From: JACCXG01 sp963785755
Lineage (GTDB): Bacteria; Acidobacteriota; Vicinamibacteria; Vicinamibacterales; 2-12-FULL-66-21
Direction: 5' to 3'
Assembly: GCA_963785755.1 (NCBI GenBank)
Contig: CAWAXG010000056.1
Coordinates: forward strand, 163,572 to 227,571
DNA: 64,000 bases
Below are positions 48,037 through 57,957 of the stretch, piece after piece (within the stretch, counting starts at the first letter, position 1; the number at the start of each line of letters is the position of its first letter). A program made the position numbers and the translations under genes. The notes beneath the pieces are model-generated. The model saw only the letters and a program-made list of their open reading frames with translations. It was not told the origin of the DNA and did not search any database.

Positions 48037-51000
48037 ATGGACACTGATCGACGGGAGCTGATCTCACACCTGTATCACGCCGTTTTGGAACGGCCGTCTG
48101 CGGAGCGCAGCGCATTTTTGAAACAGGCGTGCGAAGGGGATCCCGCGCTCCAGCAGGAAATCGAATCTCTCCTCCGCCATAACTCCGGCGCCGCGCGATT
48201 CCTCGAGGTACCGGCAGCTGAGATTGTGGCGAAGGGCCTCGCGGAGCCGGCTAGTATGGTCGGCCGGCAGCTGGGCCCCTACAAGCTCCTTGCGCCGCTG
48301 GGCGCTGGCGGAATGGGCGAAGTCTACCGGGCTCACGACAGCAAACTCGGTCGTGACGTAGCCATCAAAATTCTGCCCGCGCACTTGACCACGGATCCGG
48401 AGCGTCGCGCCCGATTCGCACGGGAAGCGCGCCTGCTTGCCACACTCAATCACCCCCACATCGGCGCTATTTATGGACTCGAAGAAGCCGAGGACCTGAC
48501 GGCGCTGGTGCTGGAACTGGTCGAAGGCCAGACCCTCGCAGAGCGGCTCGAGCGCGGACCGTTAGCCTTATCCGACGCACTCACCATTGCGCGCCAGCTT
48601 GGCGAGGCTCTCGAGGCTTCCCACCACAAGGGGATCGTCCATCGCGATCTGAAGCCGGCCAACATCGTGCTGCAAGAAACATCAGGCTCCACCTCAAAGG
48701 ATTTGCGCGCAAAGGTGCTCGACTTCGGTCTCGCCAAGCCTATCGCCGTCGGCGGTGACGGTGCACCAACGCAACCCGCGTGGTCACTGGACGGCACGGC
48801 TGAGGGGCGGATTCTTGGGACCCCCGCCTACATGAGCCCCGAGCAGGCGCGTGGGCTACCAGTGGACAAGCGGACGGATATCTGGGCGTTCGGCTGCGTG
48901 CTGTTCGAGATGCTGTCGGGACGACGTCCGTTTGGTGGCGATACTGTAACCGATACGCTCGCGCGCATTCTGGAACATGAACCGGAGTGGCCATTTCTAC
49001 CTGCTGGCACACCTTTATCGATTCGTACGCTGCTTCAGCGGTGTTTGCGCAAGGATCCGGAGAAGCGACTTCACGACATCGCGGATGCGCTGATCGAGCT
49101 TGACCTCACCGCCGCGGGCACGGCTCGATCGCAGTCCAGCGCGGAGATTGTGGGAACGCCGACAGCCAGCCGCAGAGTCATTGGAACTCTCGTGGCGTGC
49201 CTCCTGGTGTTGCTCGCGAGCGGAGCATGGTGGGCGGTACGTTATCGACCCGGGCGCAACGAACTCGTTGAAGGCGGAGTGACTCAGCGTAACCAGCAAC
49301 GCCTTACGTTCGCGCCAGGCTTGCAGACAGATGTGACCTGGTCTCCGGACGGGCGGTTCATCGCGTACACATCCGATCAGGCCGGCAATTTCGACATCTG
49401 GGTACAGTCCGTCACGGGTGGCAACGCCGTGCAGGTCACCAAGTCACTCGAACAAGACCGTCAGCCAGCGTGGTCACGAGACAACAACCTCGTGTTTCGA
49501 TCGGAACGTGGCGGTGGAGGTTTGTATGTTGTCTCTGCGCTGGGCGGATCGGAACATCAATTGGCATCATTCGGCGTGCGGCCCAAGTGGACGGCTGACG
49601 GTGAATCGGTGCTGTTCGCATCAACCGATTCGTTCAACATTGTGCCCAAGTTCTACATGGTCGGCTTGGACGGGCGTCAACCGCGTCAGGTTCTGCGAAA
49701 GTTTACAGAACGCCTGCTGACCATGGGAGCGTGGTCGTTGCACCCTGACGGCCGCCGCATGTCCGCGATTGCGACGGCCCGAACCCACGAACAGGGACTT
49801 TTCACGGTTTCCCTGTCTGACGATCCGCCCGTGCTATCGAAAGACCATATGAACGTGCGACGTCAGCAGGCACTCGCTGGGGGCCTTTCATCATTCGTGT
49901 GGTCTCCTTCAGGCTCGGCGATCTACGTCGAAAGCTTGGAACAGTCGAAGTCGGACCTCTGGAGATTCGCCGTCGATCCGACAACCCTGGATTTGCTGCG
50001 GGCGGAGCGCTTGACGACTGGAGGCGGGGTCCACACGGATCCGGTCCTGTCCCCTGACGGCACTCGCTTGGCGTTCACGAGTCAAAATCAATCCGTTCGA
50101 CTCTGGTCGTTCCCGCTCGACGGATCCGCGGGCCGCATCACGGGCGAAGGGACACCGGTCACTGAAGAGGGCGCACGGGCGCTCACCTCGGATCTGTCGC
50201 CCGATGGTCGAAGGCTCGCGTACGTATTGGCGCGCGAGGGTGGAGGTCGAGAAGAACTCTGGGTCGCTGACTCGTTAACGAACCAGAAGCGACTCCTGAC
50301 TTCCGACGAGGCACTGCGGACGGGTTACTGGTCGCGGGACGGGACCCGCTTGGCCTATGAAGTGTTCCGCTGGACCGACAAGACGCAAACACAAGGAGAA
50401 ACTGCCGTCAAGATTCGGGCAGTCGACGGCAGCGACGAGCAACAGGTAACGACGTTCACGAAGTTTTTGCGGAGAGGCGCCGGAGGTCGGTGGCGGTCCT
50501 TGCTGATGATTCCAACGGACTGGTCGTTGGATGGTGAACGACTGCTCGCTAATTCGGATCAGTTCACGCCGCCGCATTACTCCTTGTACTGGCTGCCGCT
50601 GGCCGCGGCGCCGCAGGCAGAGAAACACGCGACACTTGTGGCGTCTGATCCCAAGCACAGCGTCTGGCAGGCAAGACTTTCACCGAACGGCCGCTGGATT
50701 GCCTTCGTGGCCCAGAATCGCGAAGAAGGTGAGGCAGCGACGATTGCGGTGATACCCAATGCGGAAACGGCTTCGAGTCAGTGGACGCATCTCACAGACG
50801 CGCGTGGCTGGGCGGACAAGCCGCGCTGGTCGCCTGACGGGAAGCAGCTGTACCTCATCGTTCGGCAGGGGGCATTCTACAATGTCTGGATGGTACGCTT
50901 CGAGCCTGAAACGGGAAAGCCCATCGGCTCTGCGTTCCAAGTCACGAGGTTCGATAGCCAACGCCGTCAGTTCTCGACCATGCTCGGGAGTGCCGAGTTG

Positions 51001-51081
51001 TCTGTTTCGTCGACGAGACTTGTCCTGCCAGTCATGGAAACCACTGGTAACATCTGGATACTCGACAACGCGGACCGCTGA
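48037..51081 (+). CDS. Ser/Thr protein kinase with C-terminal TolB-like beta-propeller
   Basis: A 1014-residue membrane receptor-type kinase. The N-terminal ~75 residues (LYHAVLERPSAERSAFLKQA) are the small helical lead common in acidobacterial kinases. Kinase domain: GAGGMGEVYRA, Lys111 in VAIKIL, HRDLKPAN (Asp204), DFG (Asp229), GTPAYMSPEQARG; all catalytic residues are intact. One membrane helix (~379-400, LVACLLVLLASGAWW) precedes a large extracytoplasmic WD40/PD40 propeller (WSPDGRFIAYTSDQAGNFDI and several similar blades). It likely senses something outside and phosphorylates cytoplasmic targets. The frame is complete, unlike its two neighbours at 54.5 and 58 kb. Confidence 0.93.
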   Translation: MDTDRRELISHLYHAVLERPSAERSAFLKQACEGDPALQQEIESLLRHNSGAARFLEVPAAEIVAKGLAEPASMVGRQLGPYKLLAPLGAGGMGEVYRAHDSKLGRDVAIKILPAHLTTDPERRARFAREARLLATLNHPHIGAIYGLEEAEDLTALVLELVEGQTLAERLERGPLALSDALTIARQLGEALEASHHKGIVHRDLKPANIVLQETSGSTSKDLRAKVLDFGLAKPIAVGGDGAPTQPAWSLDGTAEGRILGTPAYMSPEQARGLPVDKRTDIWAFGCVLFEMLSGRRPFGGDTVTDTLARILEHEPEWPFLPAGTPLSIRTLLQRCLRKDPEKRLHDIADALIELDLTAAGTARSQSSAEIVGTPTASRRVIGTLVACLLVLLASGAWWAVRYRPGRNELVEGGVTQRNQQRLTFAPGLQTDVTWSPDGRFIAYTSDQAGNFDIWVQSVTGGNAVQVTKSLEQDRQPAWSRDNNLVFRSERGGGGLYVVSALGGSEHQLASFGVRPKWTADGESVLFASTDSFNIVPKFYMVGLDGRQPRQVLRKFTERLLTMGAWSLHPDGRRMSAIATARTHEQGLFTVSLSDDPPVLSKDHMNVRRQQALAGGLSSFVWSPSGSAIYVESLEQSKSDLWRFAVDPTTLDLLRAERLTTGGGVHTDPVLSPDGTRLAFTSQNQSVRLWSFPLDGSAGRITGEGTPVTEEGARALTSDLSPDGRRLAYVLAREGGGREELWVADSLTNQKRLLTSDEALRTGYWSRDGTRLAYEVFRWTDKTQTQGETAVKIRAVDGSDEQQVTTFTKFLRRGAGGRWRSLLMIPTDWSLDGERLLANSDQFTPPHYSLYWLPLAAAPQAEKHATLVASDPKHSVWQARLSPNGRWIAFVAQNREEGEAATIAVIPNAETASSQWTHLTDARGWADKPRWSPDGKQLYLIVRQGAFYNVWMVRFEPETGKPIGSAFQVTRFDSQRRQFSTMLGSAELSVSSTRLVLPVMETTGNIWILDNADR

Positions 51082-51262
51082 CGATTGCTCCGGCACCCAA
51101 CTGTTCCCGCCTTCTTTTTCACGAGCCTGGGGCCGTTTAGCGGAATGCGCGCCGGTACACAAAGGCTCCACACTGCGGTGTCCGGTGCTTTTCGCGAGGA
51201 CACTCCAGATTGACCCGCTGCAACTCGCTGTCGACACAAAAACTAGCCGCGTGAATCTATGA

Positions 51263-51303
51263 CTGTCACGCGGAGGCCGCGGGTTCGAGCCCCGACTCCG
51301 ACA
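51263..51303 (+). tRNA. tRNA-Asp-like 3' fragment
   Basis: CTGTCACGC, the anticodon loop of tRNA-Asp (GTC), continues as ggaggccgcggg and ttcgagccccg, which match the 3' side of the anticodon stem, variable loop and T arm; the acceptor end is degenerate (actccgaca). The 5' half is absent. It may be an attachment-site relic. The remainder of 51082-51425 shows no gene. Confidence 0.45.
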
Positions 51304-51425
51304 ACACCTACAGAAACATCGCCCGTCGATAGCTGGCAGCGGTGGGATACGGTCAAATGCACCTGCCCCCAGCCGCTTGGCCCGTTCTTGTTGGCAACCG
51401 CCTGCGTAGGCGGTTGACGCAATCG

Positions 51426-51633
51426 GTCCACAGCCGCACCCCAATTTTATTGAGGTTTCTCGTGACGCTCCCCTCGGTTGACGCGAGAGGGCGCTGGAGG
51501 GAGCGGGGGAGGATGGGACAAAGATGACCGGATGAGCCCTAGAGGTCGGAGGCCATAATGTTGCTGGGCTCACCGAGGGCGCCGCACCGGAACGCCCCAG
51601 TCTTCGCAGGTATTCACCATTCAGCGATCGTCG
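51426..51633 (+). repeat. GTCCAC repeat, copy 3 (long form, carries an IS)
   Basis: GTCCACAGCCGCACCCCA, attttattgaggtttc, ctcggttgacgcgag, purine run, then the tail shared with copy 1 (ccataatgttgctggg, caccattcagcgatcg). The insertion sequence begins 7 bp later; after it ccctgcgg resumes, as in copy 1, so the IS entered this copy. Confidence 0.8.
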
Positions 51634-51639
51634 CCCCCC

Positions 51640-53098
51640 TGTCAAGCCATTTGAGAATGTTACCGAGCGCTGAATCGTCGCGCCGTTAATCGGGTTACCG
51701 GAGTTTTCTTCGTGCATTTCTGTTTAGCGAGAGAACGACGGCCTGTGGGCGGTGTGGAAAACCCGCTCGTTGGGTTTTCCAAGGAGCTTGTGGGAAACGC
51801 GTTCTGTGCGTTTTCCACAGCTCCGGCACCGTCCACAGGCCTCTTCGGCGCGACATTCCGGCGATGGTTGGCCAAGGCGTAGAGGCGGCCCAGCTGCTGG
51901 TCGATGCGCGCGGCCAGGGCAAAGGGATCCAGGCGCTCGCGCAGCCGCGCCAACTCGGCGAGCTTCGTCGGGTCGGCCTCCGGGCACGCCTGCAGGCGCG
52001 CAAACGGCGTCTGCGGCGGGCCATACTCGCGACGGAGTCGACTGCCCACGCGTGTTTTCTTCACGAGTTTGACCGAAGGGAGCCAGAGGTTCTGCCACAG
52101 GCGCAGGTCGGCATACAGCGTGTTGAGGGCCTCGAGCGCCGCGCGCGAGTCATAGCGGTCATAGCCCACCAGCTTGCGCACGTGCGTCCAGTTCTTTTGT
52201 TCGATGTGCGCGTTGTCGTCCTTCTTGTACGGCCGCCCGCGCGTGAACTGAATCTGCTGCGCTTGGCAGTACCGATACAACGGCTCATTGATGAATTCGC
52301 CCCCGTTATCCGAGTCGATGCCGCGCAGGCGGAAGGGCAGCGTCCGGCGCAGGGTGTCCAGCGCCTGCCGGACGGGGAGTTGCCCTTTACTCATCACCGC
52401 GCGCGTTTCCACCCACGTGGTGTGGATGTCGATCACGTTGAGCGAGTGCAGACACGCCCCATCCGCGCAGTCGCCCGCGTGCGAGACGAGATCGATCTCG
52501 GTGAAGCCGGGGACTGTGACATTCCAGCGCGTCGTTTGCAGGGGAATGTGATGCTTCAGCAGCGGACCGGGTTTCGTGCGCCCGTACAGCCGGCGGCCCA
52601 CCTGGCGCTTGTGGGGCTGCAGCCGCCGATCCATCTGGCGGGCACTCATCCGCCCCAACGCCGCCTCGGTCGCGGGTGTCAGCCGCAGCCGCCTCCGGGC
52701 CCACGGCAGCCACAGCGGCAACAGCGCCTTCAAGCGCACCGACCACGGATAGCCGGCCGCCGTCCAGATCGTTTGCAGCGTCGCCACCACCTCCGGCCCA
52801 TATCGCACGGGTCGGCCTCGGCGGGGGGGCTTCGACACCGCTCCGGCCCGCCGCAGGAGACGGATGGCGGCCTTTCGGTGATACCCCGTCACCTCACATA
52901 CCTCATCCAACAAATGCCCTCTGGCCGTCCGGTCGGCCCGCTGATATCGATCCCGCATCTGTCCCAGATACTCTCGTGTCGCCTGTGGTCCCACTCGGGT
53001 CGCTCCCATGAATCCGTCCTTTCATGGGTAACCCAATTTCTGGCGCGACGATCCCTTGCTCGGTAACATTTAGCATGGCGCGATACGGCCCCTTGACA
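51640..53098 (-). mobile_element. Insertion sequence of ~1.46 kb
   Basis: Both ends carry TGTCAAG pointing inward (51640-51646; complement at 53092-53098), flanked by CCCC on each side as a possible 4-bp duplication. Internal end blocks are also inverted copies: AATGTTACCGAGC, ATCGTCGCGCC and GGGTTACC (51656-51698 and 53028-53070). The outermost boundaries are less certain than these internal blocks. It contains one full-length transposase gene and appears complete. Confidence 0.7.
51660..53009 (-). CDS. DDE transposase with integrase core
   Basis: A 449-residue transposase. The N-terminal part (RTARGHLLDEVCEVTGYHRK, AAIRLLRRAG) is a DNA-binding HTH; the core has TEIDLVSHAGD (first Asp), RGIDSDNGGEFINEP (second Asp) and NAHIEQKNWTHVRKLVG (Glu). 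A basic tail follows. The family is likely an unclassified rve-type group related to IS481; I cannot name the element. The frame is intact, and the last codons lie in the left inverted repeat block. Confidence 0.88.
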   Translation of the reverse strand: MGATRVGPQATREYLGQMRDRYQRADRTARGHLLDEVCEVTGYHRKAAIRLLRRAGAVSKPPRRGRPVRYGPEVVATLQTIWTAAGYPWSVRLKALLPLWLPWARRRLRLTPATEAALGRMSARQMDRRLQPHKRQVGRRLYGRTKPGPLLKHHIPLQTTRWNVTVPGFTEIDLVSHAGDCADGACLHSLNVIDIHTTWVETRAVMSKGQLPVRQALDTLRRTLPFRLRGIDSDNGGEFINEPLYRYCQAQQIQFTRGRPYKKDDNAHIEQKNWTHVRKLVGYDRYDSRAALEALNTLYADLRLWQNLWLPSVKLVKKTRVGSRLRREYGPPQTPFARLQACPEADPTKLAELARLRERLDPFALAARIDQQLGRLYALANHRRNVAPKRPVDGAGAVENAQNAFPTSSLENPTSGFSTPPTGRRSLAKQKCTKKTPVTRLTARRFSAR

Positions 53099-53203
53099 CC
53101 CCTGCGGACCCATGCGAGCCTCCGCGTGCGGGCCGTTCCGTCTGTCACGGTCTGGCGGACGAAGCCAGCATGAACCAGCACCTGCCGGAAACGGGGGGAC
53201 CCC

Positions 53204-54192
53204 ATGAAGTCTGCTGCGCGATATCTATCCGTTGCAATGCTGTGCGTTGCTATGTGGGTCAGTCGGGTTCCGATCGCCGCGCAGCCCGCGATCATGGACC
53301 TTGGGACGCTGGGCGGACCTTTCAGCTCGGCGAGCGCCATCAACAACCGCGATCAGGTCGTCGGCGTGAGCAATACCGACCTCGTCACCCTTCATGCATT
53401 TCTGTGGGAGGACGGCCGCATGATCGATCTCGGTGGGCTACCGGGCGGACATTTCAGCGGCGCGAGCGGCATCAACGACAGGGGACAGATCGTCGGCACC
53501 AGCGGCAATGCCGCGTTCGAATCCCGCGCTGTCCTCTGGGATAACGGAACCATTCTCGATCTCGGATCCTTCCCCGGCGGCACCAACTGCAGCGCGAATG
53601 CCATCAGCAAACACGCCCACATCGTCGGATCGTGCGATCTTGTGAGCGGCGGCGGACACGCCTTTCTCTGGGAAAACGGCAGCATGATCGATCTGGGCAC
53701 CCTTCGGGGAGGTTCCTTCAGCATCGCACTGGCGGTGAACGACCGCGGAGTAGCGGTCGGCCTGGCGGATACCGCCTCAGGTGAATTCCATGGTTTCGTG
53801 TGGGAGGACGGCACGATGACCGATCTCGGTATCTGCCGGGTGGCACCGTTAGCAACGCCCTGGCGATCAACGAGCGCGCACAGATTGCGGGCTTCAGCAA
53901 TGTTCGCTCCCTCGCGCCATTCGCGGTGGTGTGGGATCGCGGCGAGCTGACGATGCTGGGCACACTGCCCGGGACCGACTTTAGCCAGGCATGGGGAATT
54001 AACAAGCACGGTCAGGTCGTCGGCCGGAGCGGCCAGCGCCCATTTCTCTGGGCCAAGGGGGCGATGATGGACTTGGGCGCGCTGCCCGGTGCAACGGAGG
54101 CAATCGGTTTGGCGATCAACGATAGAGGTGTCGCCGTCGGCCAAGGGGGTACCGCGACGGGCGAAGCGCATGCAGTGCTCTGGGCGAGGTAA
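53204..54192 (+). pseudogene. HAF-repeat extracellular protein with one frameshift
   Basis: A signal peptide (YLSVAMLCVAMWVSRVPIA) followed by seven ~40-residue repeats of the form DLGTLGG-x-FSSASAINNRDQVVG and HAFLWEDG, the HAF repeat family of secreted acidobacterial proteins. One base is missing near 53829: the first frame ends in unrelated residues, while the second frame resumes TVSNALAINERAQIAGFSNV up to AHAVLWAR and TAA-type stop at 54192. Joined it is about 329 residues. The repeat folds into a propeller-like structure of unknown role. It lies between the IS and repeat copy 4. Confidence 0.78.
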
Positions 54193-54379
54193 GGATCGTG
54201 GCCGCGCAGTCGTCTCCGGCCGAGGCGTATGTGCGATGAAAATACCGGCGAATTCTCGAAACCCAGGTCTTGAGGACTGTACGTTTTGGACAGGCGAAGC
54301 CCCCAAGAGTGGCGTCCGACGAGGATGCCTTGCCGCGGCTCCGCCTATCGCGAGCGCGGCTCTCTGGGACTTCCGAGCG

Positions 54380-54473
54380 GTCCACAGCCGCACCCCAGTT
54401 TTATTGAGGTTCCTCGTTCGGCTTCCGTCGGTTGAGGCCAGAGGACGGTGGAGGGAGCGAGGGAAGATGCGGA
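54380..54473 (+). repeat. GTCCAC repeat, copy 4
   Basis: GTCCACAGCCGCACCCCA, gttttattgaggttcc, tcggttgaggccaga and the purine run ggtggagggagcgaggga. It ends 30 bp before the ATG of the second kinase gene, so it forms that gene's leader. Confidence 0.8.
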
Positions 54474-54502
54474 GGCTGCCGTAAAGGGGATATCCTCCGC
54501 GC

Positions 54503-57170
54503 ATGTCCCTATCCGCTGGCCGCCGGGTCGGCTCGTTCGAGATCCTCGGCCATCTCGGTTCGGGCGGCATGGGCGAGGTCTATCGCGCACGGGACACAAA
54601 GCTCGGTCGTGATGTGGCGTTGAAGTTGGTACCCGACCTGTTCGCTTCGGATCCCGATCGGCTGGCGCGGTTCACACGGGAGGCGCAGACGCTCGCCGCG
54701 CTGAATCACCCGAACATCGCGCACCTCCACGGTCTGGAGGAGAGCGGGGGGTTCGTGCCCTCGTCATGGAGCTGGTCGAAGGCGAGGATTTGGCGCAGCG
54801 GTTGGCTCACGGTCCGATCCCAGTGGACGAAGCACTGCCGATCGCGCGGCAGATCGCCGAGGCGCTCGAGGCGGCGCACGAGCAGGGCATCATTTCACCG
54901 CGATCTCAAACCCGCAAACATCAAGGTCCGTGACGATGGAACCGTCAAGGTCTTGGATTTCGGGCTCGCCAAAGGGTTGCCCGGTCATAGTGGGAGATCG
55001 GCGCCCGGCGCCGCGGCGCTGGCGAACTCGCCAACATTGACTTCGCCGGCGATGACGCAGGCCGGGATCATTCTTGGGACCGCGGCCTACATGAGTCCGG
55101 AGCAGGCCGGGGACGCCCCTGGACAAGCGCACCGACATCTGGGCGTTCGGCGCCGTGCTGTTCGAGATGCTGACCGGGACGCGGGCGTTCGCAGGCCTCG
55201 ACGTGCAGGACACGTTCATGGCGATCATGCGAGATGAACCGGATTGGGCGCGGCTGCCGGCTCGGCTCTCGCCCGCGCTCGGCGCCTACATCAGGCGCTG
55301 CCTGCAGAAAGACCCGAGGCAGCGGATTCACGATATCGCCGACGTGCGCCTGGCGCTCGATGGAGCGTTCGACGTGCAAGCGGAGGTCGACAAGAGCGCG
55401 ACGACCCGGTCATCATCGCCGCAGCCGTGGCGGCGCTCGTTGAGTTGGGTGCTCGCGACGCTGATGGTGAGCATCGTGTGATGATGGCCATGCGAGGATT
55501 GCCCGTCGCGCGCGATGACCGGGTCATCTCGTTTGCCATGCAGGCGCCTCAAGGTAGCCAGTTCGCCCGAAGCACGATGTCACCCGAGCCGGCGCTATCG
55601 CACGATGGCCGGCAACTGGCTTTTGTCGCGCAGGTCGATTCGAGGCCGACGCTCTGGGTGCAGACAGTGGGCGAAATGCACGCACGAGCCCTGCCGGGCG
55701 CCGCCGAGCCGTTGTTTCCTTTCTGGTCACCGGATGCGGATTTCGTCGGGTTCGCGTCAGCGGGCCGGTTGCGGAAGATCGCGGTATCCGGGAATGGCGC
55801 CGCGCAGGACATCTGCACGTGTACCGCGGAGTTCGGTGGCACCTGGAGCGCCGATGGCACTATTGTGTTCGCCGGGACCACCGGGCTTTTTCGCGTCTCT
55901 GCGGCTGGCGGCGAGCCAAGGATGCTGACGCAGATCGACCGATCGCTGGGGGAGCTGGCACACCGATTTCCCGTGCTGCTGCCTGACGGTCGCCGCTTTC
56001 TCTACTTGGTCCGAAGTACGCAGATACGCATCGCGGCCTCTATTTAGGCGCGATGGACGACCCTGGACTGAAACGGCGTCTCGTCCCTGATGACTCAACG
56101 GCTCGCTGGGCGTTGGCGCGGACGGCGAGAGCTACCTGTTCTTCGTCCGTGACCTCGAGCTGCTTGCACAAAAGTTCGATATGCCTCGCGGGCAACTCAG
56201 CGGCGATGCAGTGATCGTGGTGCGCCAAGTGATTCCCGGCGAAGGCGGCCGCTTCGCACCGTTTGCTGTTGCCGGTCGCGCCCTCGTTTACCGTCCGGCG
56301 GAGCAATCGCAGACCCGACTTGTCTGGATGGACCGACGCGGTATTCCCGGCCGGACCCTGGGCCGGGTTGGCGAAGCGGTGCCTACCCCTCGCTCTCGCC
56401 GGACGGCAAGAGGCTGGCCGTGGCCAAGCGCGACCCGAAAACGGGCATTCGGGACATCTGGCTGATCGACGTCGAACGCGGTCAGGACGAACCGCTCACC
56501 AAAGAGCCGGTGACGGCAGGATTTCCACTCTGGACACCCAACGGCGACAAGGTTGTGTACGGATCGACGCGGTCAGGTCCTTGGGAAATTTACGCGCGCT
56601 CATCAGACGGAAGCGGTCGTGAAGAGATCATTGTTGCCTACGCCTACGCTGAGCCCTTCGGATGGCCTCGCCACATTACCCGTGACGGCAGATTCTGTTG
56701 ATCGGGAGCGGACGCAGGTTGTGGGTGCCAGCCCCTTGACGGTCGATCGCCGGGGTATCCGCTGGCCGAAGCGTCGCAAGGACAGGTTTCGCCAGATGGG
56801 CGCTGGGTCGCTACCTCGGGAAGGGAGCGCGACGAGCGACAGTCTACGTGACGACGTTCCCCAAGCCGAGTAGTCGATGGCGCGTCTCACCATCGGGAGG
56901 CGAGGACGTGCAATGGAAACAGGACGGCAAGGAACTGGACTGACGGTCAAATCACGAGACGCTGATGGCCGTGCCGGTGCCGGATGCGCCGGCATTCGAC
57001 CGGTGGTCCCCCAGCCCCTTTTTCGAGCGTCGTTCGACCGCCATTCCCTGGCGTCTGGCTCCGCGTATTCGCCGGCACCAGACGGGCAACGATTCCTTGT
57101 CGTCGAGAACCCGCATAACGAGGCGCCGGTGTTGAACGTGGTTATCAACTGGACCCTCGGCGGTCGATGA
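54503..57170 (+). pseudogene. Ser/Thr kinase with propeller, disrupted by multiple frameshifts
   Basis: Start and ATP loop are clear (SFEILGHLGSGGMGEVYRAR, VALKLV). A lost G near 54750 shifts LVMELVEGEDLAQRL to another frame, an extra T near 54892 returns at HRDLKPANIKV and DFGLAKGL, then a shift near 55110 moves PLDKRTDIWAFGAVLF to frame three. More shifts follow around 55390, 56030, 56100, 56390 and after 56700. Propeller blades are recognisable in pieces (FPFWSPDADFVGFASAGRLR, GIRDIWLIDVERGQDE), and the end (VLNVVINWTLGG) is typical. At least six indels make it non-functional as written. It is a paralogue of the gene at 48037. Confidence 0.85.
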
Positions 57171-57414
57171 TGCTGACAGTGACCGACGGCGGCAGGACTC
57201 GGAACTCGATGCCGGCGGGCCACGCTTCACCTACGAACCGCGCTGCTGAGAGCACCGGCAAACACCCGCCTTCTTCACAAGTTGCGTCCCGGCATGTCGC
57301 ACGGCCCATAAAGCGTTCGCGGAATGGCGGAATCCTTACCCATCAGGGGCTGCGACGACCACCAGGACCTCTTTTAGGATCGAAAACGTCGCTGGTCTTC
57401 CTGCGCAACATCAG

Positions 57415-57500
57415 GTCCACAGCCGCACCCCATTGTTATTGGCCTTTCGTGTTGAGCTGCCGCCCTGTCACCTGGGACCGGGGTGGCGGAGGCGGCTGGG
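57415..57500 (+). repeat. GTCCAC repeat, copy 5 (divergent)
   Basis: GTCCACAGCCGCACCCCA, then ttgttattggcctttcgtg and a different second half (ttgagctgccgccctgtc, cctgggaccggggtggcgg). The 57501-57828 stretch up to copy 6 has no gene I can defend; 57171-57414 likewise. Confidence 0.65.
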
Positions 57501-57828
57501 GCAGTCGATTCCGACCTCCCGAGCCCCGCGGACACGCAGCAGCGGCAGCGTGGCTGACGCCCAGTGCCGGGAAGAACTCGTGGCGAGGAGTGCCTGCGCG
57601 TGGGTCGGGAGGGAAGGGCGACGCGTTGCCCAGAGCAAACCGGCGCCACTGCCACTAATGTTGGGTGCGCCGAAGCTGCCTCCACGGATACCGCGCCCGG
57701 CCGCGATCGCAGCCAAGATGTCCTCAGCAGCCAGTCCGAAGCCTGCCGCCACACGTCCGGTTCGCTGACCACCGGCAACCATGTTCCTCTCAGCCGGTGC
57801 AGGCCCGGCTGGACGCCGAGATGCGGAG

Positions 57829-57930
57829 GTCCACAGCCGCACCCAGTTTTATTGAGATTTTGTGTGGAGCTGCCCCCTTGCCAGGGGGCTCTGGTGGAGG
57901 AGACGGTTGGGAACGGCTGCTTCTGACGTC
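57829..57930 (+). repeat. GTCCAC repeat, copy 6, at a gene truncation point
   Basis: GTCCACAGCCGCACCCAG, ttttattgagattttgtgtg, then a perfect hairpin GCCCCCT-tgcc-AGGGGGC (57872-57889). About 30 bp later the C-terminal end of a kinase domain begins. The second half resembles copy 5 more than copies 1-4. Confidence 0.7.
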
Positions 57931-57957
57931 CCGCGCAAGGCCCCGCCGGAACAGCGT

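Noticed and set aside
57468..57842. A 124-codon minus-strand frame between repeat copies 5 and 6
   Set aside because: Contains Gly/Ala-rich stretches but no recognised domain, and its ends lie in repeat sequence. Not enough to call a gene.
45712..57930. Chromosomal integron with attC sites
   Set aside because: Direct orientation and gene-sized spacing are suggestive, but there is no integrase gene, no paired core sites and no strong inverted structure in the repeat, and one 'cassette' contains a minus-strand transposase. I keep it as an undescribed repeat family.
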